Numbered from the stretch's first letter, positions 1 through 6,891 are shown. The stretch is DNA of 19,127 bases from Oscillospiraceae bacterium (GCA_029062865.1 JAIDPG010000076.1:1-19127), one strand, 5' to 3'. The notes: a model not told the origin generated them from the letters alone. Made by a program: numbers and translations.

Positions 1-1541
1 TCGATAAACAGCGTGCCGCGCTCCTGCGCGTTGAACAAGCCGTAAGTTACCGCCGTGCCGGTCTCCCACGCGACAAGCGAGCCCGCCGTTCTTCTCGGGA
101 TATCGCCGAAATATGGCTTGTAGCCGTCAAAAACCGAGTTCATAACGCCCTCGCCCTTTGTGTCGGTCAAAAACTCGCTTCTGTAGCCGAACAGCCCGCG
201 CGACGGAATGAGATACTCCAGCCTCGTGCGGGAGCCTACTGGGTGCATTTCCTGCAGCTCTCCTTTGCGCTGTCCCATTTTCTCCATTACAGCGCCGACC
301 GCCGTTTCGGGAACGTCGATAACAAGCCGCTCAACCGGCTCGCACTTCTGCCCGTCAATTTCCTTATACAGAACGCGCGGCGTGCTTACCGAAAGCTCGT
401 AGCCCTCGCGGCGCATTGTCTCGATGAGTATCGAAAGGTGCATTTCTCCGCGCCCCGCGACGTTCATAGCGTCGGCGGTGTCGCTGTCCGAAACGCGCAG
501 AGAAACGTCCTTTAGAGTTTCCTTCATCAAGCGCTCGCGGATCTGTCGTGATGTGACAAACTTCCCCTCGCGCCCCGCAAACGGCGAGGAATTTACCGAG
601 AACGTCATTTCAACAGTAGGCTCGGTGATTTTTACAAACGGCAGCGGCTCGGGATTTCCCGAGGCGCAGATCGTCTGCCCTATCGTAATCTCCTCAATTC
701 CAGAAAAGCAAACGATGTCGCCGACAGTCGCGCTTTCGCATGGAGCTTTGTTCAAGCCCTCGTACTGATTAAGCGAGACGATTTTCCCCTTGAACGGATC
801 GTGCGAATTGTGATAATCGCAGACCGTAACCTCCTGGTTTTGCTTGATAACGCCGCGCTCGATGCGCCCGACGGCAATTCTGCCGACGTAATCGTTGTAA
901 TCTATTGACGAAACGAGCAGCTGGAGGTCGCCCTCGTCGTCGCCCTCGGGCGGGTCGATGTGCTCGAGAATTTTGTCGAACAGCGGCTTGAAGTCCGTGC
1001 CCATCTGGTCGGGGTCGTAGGACGAGCAGCCAAGCCGTCCGGAGCAGAACACAACGGGACTGTCGAGCTGTTCCTCGGTAGCGTCGAGATCCAGCAGAAG
1101 CTCCAGCACCTCGTCAACGACCTCGTGATTGCGCGCGTCGGGTCTATCGGTCTTATTTACGACAACGATTATCTTGTGCCCGAGCTCCAGCGCCTTTTGA
1201 AGCACAAAGCGCGTCTGCGGCATTGTTCCCTCAAAGCTGTCAACAAGCAGCAGAACGCCGTTTACCATTTTAAGAATACGCTCGACCTCTCCCGAAAAAT
1301 CCGCGTGTCCGGGGGTGTCGACGATGTTGATTTTTACGCCGTTATACATACAGGAGGTATTCTTCGCGAGTATAGTTATACCGCGCTCGCGCTCAAGGTC
1401 GTTGTTATCCATAACGCGGTCGCTGACCTCTTGATTTTCGCGGAAAACGCCGCCCTGCTTTAACATCTCGTCAACCAGCGTAGTCTTGCCGTGGTCAACG
1501 TGCGCGATTATCGCAATGTTTCTTAAATCGTTTCTAACCAA
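1..1541 (-). CDS. typA: Translational GTPase TypA/BipA (C-terminus cut by window edge)
   Basis: This is a ribosome-binding GTPase of the EF-G-like translation factor family, linked in known members to ribosome assembly and stress adaptation. About 513 of roughly 605 residues are visible; the C-terminal end lies outside the window. G1 is AHVDHGKT at residues 13-20, G3 is DTPGH at 75-79 and G4 is NKTD at 129-132. The TypA hallmark LLVSSIDYNDYVGR follows, then the EF-G-like domains. The G5 region reads FCSGR rather than the usual SA-type motif, which I believe is normal for clostridial TypA. The start chosen is TTG at 1541, because a strong AAAGGAAAG site lies 9 bases upstream and the GTPase N-terminus begins at once; no suitable ATG is available. 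The gene has its own promoter, separated from the upstream operon by a hairpin terminator. Confidence 0.96.
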   Translation of the reverse strand, partial: MVRNDLRNIAIIAHVDHGKTTLVDEMLKQGGVFRENQEVSDRVMDNNDLERERGITILAKNTSCMYNGVKINIVDTPGHADFSGEVERILKMVNGVLLLVDSFEGTMPQTRFVLQKALELGHKIIVVVNKTDRPDARNHEVVDEVLELLLDLDATEEQLDSPVVFCSGRLGCSSYDPDQMGTDFKPLFDKILEHIDPPEGDDEGDLQLLVSSIDYNDYVGRIAVGRIERGVIKQNQEVTVCDYHNSHDPFKGKIVSLNQYEGLNKAPCESATVGDIVCFSGIEEITIGQTICASGNPEPLPFVKITEPTVEMTFSVNSSPFAGREGKFVTSRQIRERLMKETLKDVSLRVSDSDTADAMNVAGRGEMHLSILIETMRREGYELSVSTPRVLYKEIDGQKCEPVERLVIDVPETAVGAVMEKMGQRKGELQEMHPVGSRTRLEYLIPSRGLFGYRSEFLTDTKGEGVMNSVFDGYKPYFGDIPRRTAGSLVAWETGTAVTYGLFNAQERGTLFI

Positions 1542-1550
1542 TGTAATTCA

Positions 1551-1559
1551 CTTTCCTTT
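1551..1559 (-). promoter_or_regulatory. Ribosome binding site that supports the TTG start of typA
   Basis: On the minus strand the sequence reads AAAGGAAAG, ending 9 bases before the TTG at 1541. No in-frame ATG lies nearby, so this site decides the start. Confidence 0.7.
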
Positions 1560-1626
1560 TTCTTACACATTTCGTCGGGATAAATTTTTGTTTGTATTTC
1601 CCCGATTTCCTTTTTTACCAAAAATA

Positions 1627-1655
1627 ATTATACACCTTTATAATGCTTACTTCAA
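1627..1655 (-). promoter_or_regulatory. Sigma-A-type promoter of typA
   Basis: On the minus strand there is a perfect -10 TATAAT (1627-1632), a 17-base spacer, and a -35 of TTGAAG (1650-1655; consensus TTGACA). The surroundings are AT-rich. Transcription would start near 1620 and give a leader of about 80 bases before the TTG start codon. This is a sequence match only; a start site has not been mapped. Confidence 0.7.
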
Positions 1656-1689
1656 TAGGAAATAAGAAAAAACGTGTTTTTACTTACAA

Positions 1690-1741
1690 TATCACAAAAT
1701 GAAGCGGCGGTTTTTGTGCAATTTTACAACAAAATCCGCCG
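1690..1741 (-). terminator. Hairpin terminator after the metallo-beta-lactamase gene
   Basis: The arms 1705-1716 and 1730-1741 pair over 12 positions with a single mismatch (CGGCGG core, then an A/T stretch). The hairpin starts right after the TAA stop of the upstream gene. Downstream on the minus strand is a modest T-rich stretch (CTTCATTTTGTG), so termination may be incomplete. It separates the long operon from the typA promoter. Confidence 0.6.
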
Positions 1742-2752
1742 TTATTCGCTCAAGATCAGCGCGTTATTCTTTTCGACCTCTACGCGCAGATCAACGCCGT
1801 TGCTTACTATCACGATGTTTCCGTTGTTCGCCGTGGAATATGACGTGCAGCAGCCGACGCTTCTGAGCCGTTCGAGAACCTCAACGCGCGGATGACGGTA
1901 GGAATTATACTCTGCCGCGCCGATTACGGCGATCTCGGGAGTTACCGCCTTAAGGAATTCCTCGCAGCTCGACCCCGCGCTTCCGTGATGACCGAGCTTT
2001 AACACGTCCGCGTCCAGATCCGTGCCGCTTTCGACAAGATCAAGCTCCGAGAATTCCTGCAAATCTCCCGTAAACAAAAACGTGTTCTCACCGTGGACGA
2101 ATTTGGCAGTAATCGAAAAGTCATTGATATCGCTGTAGTCGTAGTAGATTGGCGAGAGAATGTCGAGATAGCAGTTCTCGCCGAGCAGAAAGCGCTCCCC
2201 TGCCTTTGCATAACGCGTCGGGATCTTTCTGTTATCTGCAACCGTAAGCAGGCGTTCGTAGGTTATTCCGTAAGGCACAAGCTCTTCGGGGAGCTCCGGC
2301 ATCAGAAACAGCCCGACGTCGAAGCAGTCAAGCACATGATACATCGCGCCGTAGTGGTCGGTGTGCTGATGTGTCGCGATCACGATGTCAAGGTGCGTCA
2401 CGCCGCTGTATTCCAGGAACCCGACGACCGCGTCCTCGCAGTCGGTGTCGCCGCTGTCGATAAGGATATTCACGTCACCATAGCGAATAAGCTCGCAGTC
2501 GCCTTGACCAACGTCGATAAAGCTGACAACAGCCTCGCCGTCCTTAAGCGCGACATACGGTCTTGGAGCGCTTCCGAAAAAACGCACCGCATCCGCCTCG
2601 GAGGGCGCTCCCGCAATGTGAAAAAGCCTGTCGTTCAAAAAGAAGAACAGCCCCGCCACGCAGAGCAAAAACATCGCGGAGTTTTTCAACATCTCGATGA
2701 AGCGCTTTCTTTTAAGCTTAGCCTCGCGCCTTGCGCGTCCTTCAATACTCAT
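1742..2752 (-). CDS. Membrane-anchored ComEC-type metallo-beta-lactamase-fold hydrolase
   Basis: This 336-residue protein has a basic N-terminus, one membrane segment (about residues 23-40) and an MBL-fold domain that should face outward. The metal-binding motif HQHTDH lies at 128-133, followed by FTGD (Asp230) and GHHGS (254-258), with an RHP motif near 286-288. VSFIDVGQGDC at about 76-86 is typical of the hydrolase domain of the DNA-uptake protein ComEC, but the ComEC channel domain is absent. Stand-alone relatives are usually annotated as competence-like or surface nuclease/hydrolases; the substrate here is unknown. The gene overlaps the upstream epimerase by four bases (ATGA), so translation is probably coupled, and a hairpin terminator follows directly. 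Confidence 0.88.
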   Translation of the reverse strand: MSIEGRARREAKLKRKRFIEMLKNSAMFLLCVAGLFFFLNDRLFHIAGAPSEADAVRFFGSAPRPYVALKDGEAVVSFIDVGQGDCELIRYGDVNILIDSGDTDCEDAVVGFLEYSGVTHLDIVIATHQHTDHYGAMYHVLDCFDVGLFLMPELPEELVPYGITYERLLTVADNRKIPTRYAKAGERFLLGENCYLDILSPIYYDYSDINDFSITAKFVHGENTFLFTGDLQEFSELDLVESGTDLDADVLKLGHHGSAGSSCEEFLKAVTPEIAVIGAAEYNSYRHPRVEVLERLRSVGCCTSYSTANNGNIVIVSNGVDLRVEVEKNNALILSE

Positions 2753-3648
2753 GACATCAGATTGTTTTCGATATACTCAAAAAGCGGCTTTCTGATCACA
2801 AGCTCCCTGTTCTCCGAAAACCACTCGTAAGCCTCGCGAAGCCCCTGTTCAAGCGGCTTGACGTTCGGCATCAGAGCGGTCATCGCGGAAACGTCGAGCT
2901 TGTATTCATAATCGTAGAACGGAAAATATTCTCGCTGGTTTATGCGAAACAGCACACGCCTTATTTCGGGCTCTTTTCCGAGTACTTCATAGCAGAGCTT
3001 GACCCATTCGCGGACGGAAACCATTTCGGGGTTTCCGACGTTGAAAACGCGCCGCTCTGGGTGCGTTTCAAGCAAGATCGCGATAAATCGGCACATATCC
3101 TCGATGTCGAAAAACTGCAAGCGCATTTCCCCATTGTAAGGCATAAAGAACGGCATACCGCGCTCGGCGCACTCGAAGACGAACGCCTCTCGATAGAGGT
3201 TGTTCATTTTCCCGTAAAGATACGGCGGACGGATTATGTACGCGTTCGGAACGCGCTCCATAAGATACTTTTCGGCGGCGATCTTGTTTGATCCGTAATC
3301 GCCCCAAACGGAATTTGCGCCCGTTTGCATATCCTCCCCGAACGGCTGCGGGAGCGTTTCGGGATAGACCGCGCTGGAGCTTATCAGGATATAATCCTTA
3401 AAGCCGCCGAGCCCGTCCAGCAAATCGCGCACGTCCGCTTCGTTATACGCCGTCACATCGATGACAGCGTTAAACTCGTAGCCCTTAAGAAAATCTCCGA
3501 GGGCGTGCCTGTCCGCGTTGATAAGCGTAACGCCCGCCGACTGAGGGCGCGTGTTTCTGTTGAGGACGTAAACCTCGTGATCTTGCGCGAAATACTCCGC
3601 GGTAAAGCGGCTTGCGAATACCGTCCCGCCCGTTACGAGAATTTTCAT
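2749..3648 (-). CDS. NAD-dependent epimerase/dehydratase family protein (extended SDR)
   Basis: A 299-residue Rossmann-fold protein of the extended short-chain dehydrogenase family, which mostly epimerises or dehydrates nucleotide sugars. The N-terminus ILVTGGTVFASR (residues 3-14) is a variant of TGxxGxxG that lacks two of the glycines; I believe close clostridial relatives share this form. A serine cluster (SSS, 90-92) and the catalytic YGSNK (Tyr118, Lys122) are present, then IIRPPYLYG, typical of substrate-domain entry. The exact substrate cannot be read from the sequence. ATG at 3648 has AAGGAG five bases upstream. The stop overlaps the start of the metallo-beta-lactamase gene. It follows the SUKH-3 gene by 19 bases and is probably co-transcribed with it. 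Confidence 0.88.
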   Translation of the reverse strand: MKILVTGGTVFASRFTAEYFAQDHEVYVLNRNTRPQSAGVTLINADRHALGDFLKGYEFNAVIDVTAYNEADVRDLLDGLGGFKDYILISSSAVYPETLPQPFGEDMQTGANSVWGDYGSNKIAAEKYLMERVPNAYIIRPPYLYGKMNNLYREAFVFECAERGMPFFMPYNGEMRLQFFDIEDMCRFIAILLETHPERRVFNVGNPEMVSVREWVKLCYEVLGKEPEIRRVLFRINQREYFPFYDYEYKLDVSAMTALMPNVKPLEQGLREAYEWFSENRELVIRKPLFEYIENNLMS

Positions 3649-3667
3649 AAAAACTCCTTACTTCAAA

Positions 3668-4243
3668 CTATTCCGATTTTTGACCATCTTCAATCTCTTG
3701 CCATTTCCTATCCCGTTCCGCATCATTCGCGAGGTGGTTTATACTCTCTATAGCATTTCTCCCGAGAGGAAATAATCCTTCTATAAGCCGTCCCTCCGAA
3801 TCAACGGAAATCGGAAACATCGTGTCTATGCGGTCTCCGCAGACCAATGATTTAAGGGCAACAATTTCCCCATTATTTGTTACAGTCTCATTGTAACCGG
3901 TACGCAATTGAGGGGAATTATCCTGCAGCACTTCGTCTAAAGTGTAAAACCACCAGTCATAATAAATGTCCTTGAATGAAAAATTAAGGCCACTGAATTC
4001 ACTGAGAAAATCCAACTGTTTTTGTGTTAGCTCAATACCGCGCCGCCGCATTTCACGCTCAAAAGCGGTAGTATCGACACGCCGCCCCTCATACCACCCG
4101 AAAAATCTAAGCATTTTATAGGTGCGCTCAGCAATTACGGGGTGGAAATCAAATTCAACGGTCGTCAGATAATCAAAGAATTGCTCTTCGGTATCGGCTA
4201 GTAAGGTGTGCTCATAATCGTAAAACTTCCCGTTTTCGGACAT
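3668..4243 (-). CDS. SUKH-3 domain immunity-like protein (C-terminal part of a frame-broken gene)
   Basis: As an independent ORF from ATG 4243 (AAAGG seven bases upstream) it makes 191 residues. The stretch around RTYKML...GWYEGRRVDT (about 41-58) and LDFLSEFSGL (about 77-86) matches the SUKH-3 pattern, in which an A/F-GW-x-x-GR-x-VD helix is followed by an F-x-GL motif. SUKH proteins are known as immunity proteins against polymorphic toxins. The frame stays open upstream to 4417 (52 codons above a TTG at 4261), and that stretch reads like protein. It joins the 4402-4611 ORF if the ribosome shifts -1, or if one T is added, at 4411-4417. So this is either a stand-alone SUKH-3 protein or the C-terminal domain of a roughly 314-residue product. 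The DNA is conspicuously AT-rich: bases 3961-4020 have 19 G/C of 60. Confidence 0.72.
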   Translation of the reverse strand: MSENGKFYDYEHTLLADTEEQFFDYLTTVEFDFHPVIAERTYKMLRFFGWYEGRRVDTTAFEREMRRRGIELTQKQLDFLSEFSGLNFSFKDIYYDWWFYTLDEVLQDNSPQLRTGYNETVTNNGEIVALKSLVCGDRIDTMFPISVDSEGRLIEGLFPLGRNAIESINHLANDAERDRKWQEIEDGQKSE

Positions 4244-4401
4244 ATAAAAACCTTTTATCAAAGCTGAGCAGTTTTCAAGATCTCCTACACTAACAACGAC
4301 AGCATTTATATCTTCCCACCGGCAAATCCAATTTTTCCATCTTATACTTATCTTCAGAACATCACCCGAAACAGTCTCGGTACGTTCAAAGGATAGTCTT
4401 C

Positions 4402-4611
4402 CTACATTCTCAAAAAATCAAGAATTTTTTCAGGGTTTATTTCGCCAATGTATTTTTCGTGGATTTCCCTTTCCAACTTGGTTCTGTCATATGGTTCATG
4501 CCTCCGCCTTTTTTGTAAACCCCATTCCGGATATGTTTTTTCTTTCCATACTGCGCATTTGTTAAAGCTGTTGTTCTCAAACGCGTAATCCAGAAATTCT
4601 TGTCGTGTCAT
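4402..4611 (-). CDS. Short ORF, probable N-terminal piece of the frame-broken SUKH-3 gene
   Basis: A 69-codon ORF beginning MTRQEFLDYAF, with AGGGGG seven bases before the ATG and only 24 bases after hisA. I recognise no domain. It is charged and lysine/arginine-rich. It ends at TAG 4402-4404, just past a six-T run. Shifting -1 within T TTT TTG (4411-4417) connects it, without intervening stop, to the open frame that continues into the SUKH-3 ORF. The combined protein would have about 67 + 247 residues. I infer that the two were one gene; the alternative is a genuinely separate small protein. Confidence 0.55.
   Translation of the reverse strand: MTRQEFLDYAFENNSFNKCAVWKEKTYPEWGLQKRRRHEPYDRTKLEREIHEKYIGEINPEKILDFLRM
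4411..4417 (-). other. Slippery heptamer T TTT TTG at the frame break
   Basis: In the frame of the 69-codon ORF the codons are GAT TTT TTG AGA. A -1 slip over T TTT TTG makes the next codon GAG and enters the long open frame toward SUKH-3. I see no upstream Shine-Dalgarno-like stimulator, and only a 4-bp inverted repeat just downstream, so programmed frameshifting is unproven. A one-base deletion in the T run explains the data equally well. Confidence 0.5.
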
Positions 4612-4635
4612 ACATATGCCCCCTATTCGTTCGGA

Positions 4636-5373
4636 TCAACCCGCATTTTTATCTGCCGCGTACCGCACAGCCTCGGCGAGGTCAAGGCTGCCGCTGTAAA
4701 TGCTCTTGCCGCAGATAGTGCCGTACAAGCCCATTCCCTTGCAGATCTTAATATCCTCGATGGTCTTAACGCCGCCGCTCGCGATGATCTTGCAGTCCTT
4801 TGGCGTGCCGTCATAGAGTGCCTTTAACTGCTCGGCATTCACACCCGAAAGCGTGCCGTCCTTAGAAATGTCCGTGAAAATAAAGTACTTCACACCGTAT
4901 GAGATCATCTTGTTCGCGAGGTCGATGTAGTTCACGTCGGAGGTCTCAAGCCAGCCCTCGGTCGCGACTAATCCGTTTTTCGCGTCAATTCCGACGACGA
5001 TTTTTTCACTCCCGAATTTCTCTACCGCGTCAATTACAAGCTGCGGTTTTTTCAGCGCCGCCGAGCCTAAGATAACGCGCGTTATTCCCATTTGAAGATA
5101 CTCGTTAATAGTATCGATATTGCGAATCCCGCCGCCGACTTCGACCTTTAAGCTCGTCTGCTCGGCAACGTCGGTGTATATCTTCGTGTTGACGGGTCTG
5201 CCCTCTTTCGCTCCGTCGAGGTCAACCATATGTATCCACTCCGCGCCCGCCGCTTCAAAGGATTTCGCCGTGTCGAGAAAATTGTCCGCTACCTTTTCGG
5301 CGGTGGAATAATCGCCTTTGAATAAGCGCACGCAGTTGCCGTCTTTAATGTCTATTGCGGGTAGAATTACCAT
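4636..5373 (-). CDS. hisA: Phosphoribosyl-formimino-AICAR ribotide isomerase HisA
   Basis: Full-length (245 residues) ProFAR isomerase, a cytoplasmic (beta-alpha)8 barrel that performs the Amadori rearrangement in histidine biosynthesis. Catalytic Asp8 lies in LPAIDI and Asp130 in VGIDAKNG; Thr167 lies in IFTDISKDG. Phosphate-binding loops VGGGIR (79-84) and ASGGVK (198-203) are present. ATG 5373 has AGGTGA six bases upstream. It is the only histidine gene in the window and is flanked on both sides by small accessory genes. The N-terminal region lacks the substitutions I would expect of a dual HisA/TrpF (PriA) enzyme. HisA identity is secure; why it sits alone here is not evident. Confidence 0.97.
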   Translation of the reverse strand: MVILPAIDIKDGNCVRLFKGDYSTAEKVADNFLDTAKSFEAAGAEWIHMVDLDGAKEGRPVNTKIYTDVAEQTSLKVEVGGGIRNIDTINEYLQMGITRVILGSAALKKPQLVIDAVEKFGSEKIVVGIDAKNGLVATEGWLETSDVNYIDLANKMISYGVKYFIFTDISKDGTLSGVNAEQLKALYDGTPKDCKIIASGGVKTIEDIKICKGMGLYGTICGKSIYSGSLDLAEAVRYAADKNAG

Positions 5374-5393
5374 AAAATCACCTCATAAAATCG

Positions 5394-5768
5394 TTATTCA
5401 AAACTCTCCAATTCGCGGCACAAAGCCACAAAATCGTCATACACCGTAATGGTCTGCAAATAGCTGAAATCCAAGACATACCCCGAAGCACGGTGCTTCA
5501 GAAAATCCGCGTCCCAAAGCGGAACGGCGATAAATCCCTTTTTGTAATCGTACCTCATCGGTTCAAACTTCTCGATATTTCCGCGAAAATACTTTACCTT
5601 TGCCATGCAGAGCTTGTTTATGCGGAACAGCAGCCCGATAAGATCGGTGCGCTCGAAAAACGCGTCCTTGAAGATCAGGTGCTTGTGAGAGTTTTCCTTG
5701 TCGGAATACCACGCGTTGTCCTCGTGCTTCAATCCGTACTTTTGGATTCAAAGCTGCTTCTCATCCAT
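5394..5768 (-). pseudogene. Small unrecognised gene with an in-frame TGA at codon 7
   Basis: The natural start looks like ATG 5768, which has GAGGTG four bases upstream. That frame reads MDEKQL, then TGA (5748-5750), then continues open for 117 more codons to the stop at 5394. The continuation can only be translated alone from TTG 5732 (112 residues), which has no convincing ribosome binding site. I recognise no family. The protein is rich in aromatic and basic residues, with a KHLIFKDAFFERTDLIGLL segment and a W-D-A-D motif, and shows no signal peptide or membrane segment. It lies between a small acidic gene and hisA. A single CGA-to-TGA or TTA-to-TGA change would explain the stop. Decay, sequencing error or use of the TTG start remain open. 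Confidence 0.6.
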
Positions 5769-5772
5769 TGTA

Positions 5773-5778
5773 CACCTC
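5773..5778 (-). promoter_or_regulatory. Ribosome binding site pointing to the ATG before the in-frame TGA
   Basis: GAGGTG on the minus strand lies four bases before ATG 5766-5768. It supports 5768 as the ancestral start of the interrupted gene, rather than the TTG at 5732. Confidence 0.6.
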
Positions 5779-5783
5779 GTTCA

Positions 5784-6089
5784 TCAAGTCCAGTCGTACT
5801 TAAAATCAATGCCCTCTTCGGGTTCGCCAATCTCATATCCAAGCTCTTTGGTAAGTTTTTCTTTCAGCTCACCATACCACTTATTCCATATCTTTTCGGG
5901 CATAGTACCCGCAATTTGTATACCACCAGGCTCAACCGAAGCCCACAAATCAATATCCTCACCTTTCCAACACGGAGCGTCGGGATCGTTTTCACGCCAA
6001 TACTCCATAGAACGGTAAACTGCCGAGATCTTTTCCCACACCCATTTGGGCGCGGAATAATGTATATTCAAGGTGATGTCGTGTTCCAT
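5784..6089 (-). CDS. Small acidic, tryptophan-rich protein of unknown function
   Basis: From ATG 6089 (GGAGGA 11 bases upstream) this encodes 101 residues beginning MEHDITLNIHY. It has many tryptophans (WVWEKI, YWREND, CWKG, LWASVEPGG, IWNKWYGELK) and an acidic C-terminus (GYEIGEPEEG). There is no signal peptide, membrane segment or catalytic motif that I recognise. Its size, acidity and position among small genes next to a SUKH-3 gene resemble immunity proteins, but that is inference from context. The frame extends upstream to 6122, but the ribosome binding site favours 6089. It begins 7 bases after the stop of the upstream small gene and is intact, unlike several neighbours. Confidence 0.72.
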   Translation of the reverse strand: MEHDITLNIHYSAPKWVWEKISAVYRSMEYWRENDPDAPCWKGEDIDLWASVEPGGIQIAGTMPEKIWNKWYGELKEKLTKELGYEIGEPEEGIDFKYDWT

Positions 6090-6096
6090 AATACTG

Positions 6097-6417
6097 TTAT
6101 TCCTCCGTAAGCTCCTCCGCAAAATACCGCTTGCTTTTGAACTCTCCGTTTATCTCTATTTTGTAGTAATAGCGTTTTTTATCGAAGTGCCAAAATATCC
6201 TTGCAATACTCCCCTCAATCTCAGGGCGAATTAACGGGGATACCCGCGCGCCGTAAACAAATTCGGGCGGCGCGGATAACTGCTTTATGCTCTCCAAAGC
6301 GAGAGCGTAATCATTTTCGGGAGAAATCAGCACCGCCGTTTTTTCATCTTTCTCGATATATTGAACGACCGTCTGAAACAGCTCGGGCGCGTTAATATCA
6401 AGACAAACTCCCCACAT
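6097..6417 (-). CDS. Small protein of unknown function
   Basis: ATG 6417 has GGAGGA seven bases upstream and gives 106 residues beginning MWGVCLDINAPEL. A TTG two codons earlier is also in frame but lies too close to the ribosome binding site. The C-terminal half has a compact pattern (VYGARVSPLIRPE, ARIFWHFDKKRYYYKIEING, SKRYFAEEL) that looks like a small beta-rich domain. I cannot name the family. There is no signal peptide or membrane segment. It is co-directional with, and closely spaced to, the small genes on both sides, so it probably belongs to the same accessory cassette. Confidence 0.7.
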   Translation of the reverse strand: MWGVCLDINAPELFQTVVQYIEKDEKTAVLISPENDYALALESIKQLSAPPEFVYGARVSPLIRPEIEGSIARIFWHFDKKRYYYKIEINGEFKSKRYFAEELTEE

Positions 6418-6438
6418 AAGCAAATCCTCCGACGAATT

Positions 6439-6738
6439 TTACACAGCCGTCAAATCATCGCACTCCGCGTCTTCAAAGCTAAGCAGCGAAAACTCCGCGA
6501 GGTCTTTGTGCGCGAGAAGCTCCTGCTTGTTCATATCGTCCCAATCAAACGCGCTCCAATCGAAGTCGTTCTCGTCCGGGATCGAGCACTTCCCCGCGGC
6601 TATTGCGGTAATTCTCAAAAGCTGTTCAATGCCGCATTTCGCGACCAGAACGAACGGCATTTCAAAGCCGAAGGAAATTCTGCCGTTTTCCGCGACACTA
6701 TATAATATTTGGAGCGGCTCCGAATCAATTATCTCCAT
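6439..6738 (-). CDS. C-terminal part of an interrupted small gene of unknown function
   Basis: The ORF from ATG 6738 encodes 99 residues beginning MEIIDSEPLQILY, with a weak AAAGGT-like site upstream. The C-terminus is very acidic and tryptophan/aspartate-rich (DENDFDWSAFDWDDMN). The same frame is open upstream through TAA 6751-6753 back to ATG 6891, which has a much better ribosome binding site. So this is probably the C-terminal two thirds of a 150-codon gene with a nonsense codon. Internal re-initiation at 6738 could still make this part. I recognise no family. Size and acidity would fit an immunity protein; that is inference. Confidence 0.6.
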   Translation of the reverse strand: MEIIDSEPLQILYSVAENGRISFGFEMPFVLVAKCGIEQLLRITAIAAGKCSIPDENDFDWSAFDWDDMNKQELLAHKDLAEFSLLSFEDAECDDLTAV

Positions 6739-6750
6739 ACCGTCGACCTT

Positions 6751-6891
6751 TTAAATTATCTCGTCCTTGTTGTCGAGATAGCTCACATCGCGCAGCATTT
6801 CGGGAAGAAATCGCGGCTGTTCGATATACGCCGACACAACCTCCCACAAAAATGTTTCAAATAATCCGTCCGGCAATTCCCGTGCTTCCAT
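6751..6891 (-). pseudogene. N-terminal 46 codons of the gene interrupted by TAA
   Basis: ATG 6891 is preceded at 9 bases by AAAGGAG, which overlaps the gatB stop codon. The 46 codons begin MEARELPDGLFETFLWEVV and contain the helix-like IEQPRFLPEMLRDVSYL. The frame hits TAA at 6751-6753. Without the stop it would run on through KVDG into the 99-residue ORF below it, in the same frame. The good start signal and shared frame argue for one ancestral gene. A free-standing 46-residue protein cannot be excluded. Confidence 0.55.

Noticed and set aside
1575..1605. Inverted repeat in the typA leader
   Set aside because: Only about five contiguous base pairs with an interrupted extension; too weak to call a regulatory hairpin.
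4244..4401. A separate gene between the 69-codon ORF and the SUKH-3 ORF
   Set aside because: The only open frame there is continuous with the SUKH-3 frame, so it is better read as part of that gene.
4636..5373. Dual-function HisA/TrpF (PriA)
   Set aside because: Sequence around the N-terminal VRLFKGD region and catalytic loops looks like ordinary HisA, and PriA is typical of Actinomycetota.
5748..5750. TGA as selenocysteine or reassigned codon
   Set aside because: Other genes in the window use TGA as a normal stop (hisA neighbours, ligA, gatA, coaE), no SECIS-like hairpin was evident directly downstream, and the encoded protein has no redox motif.
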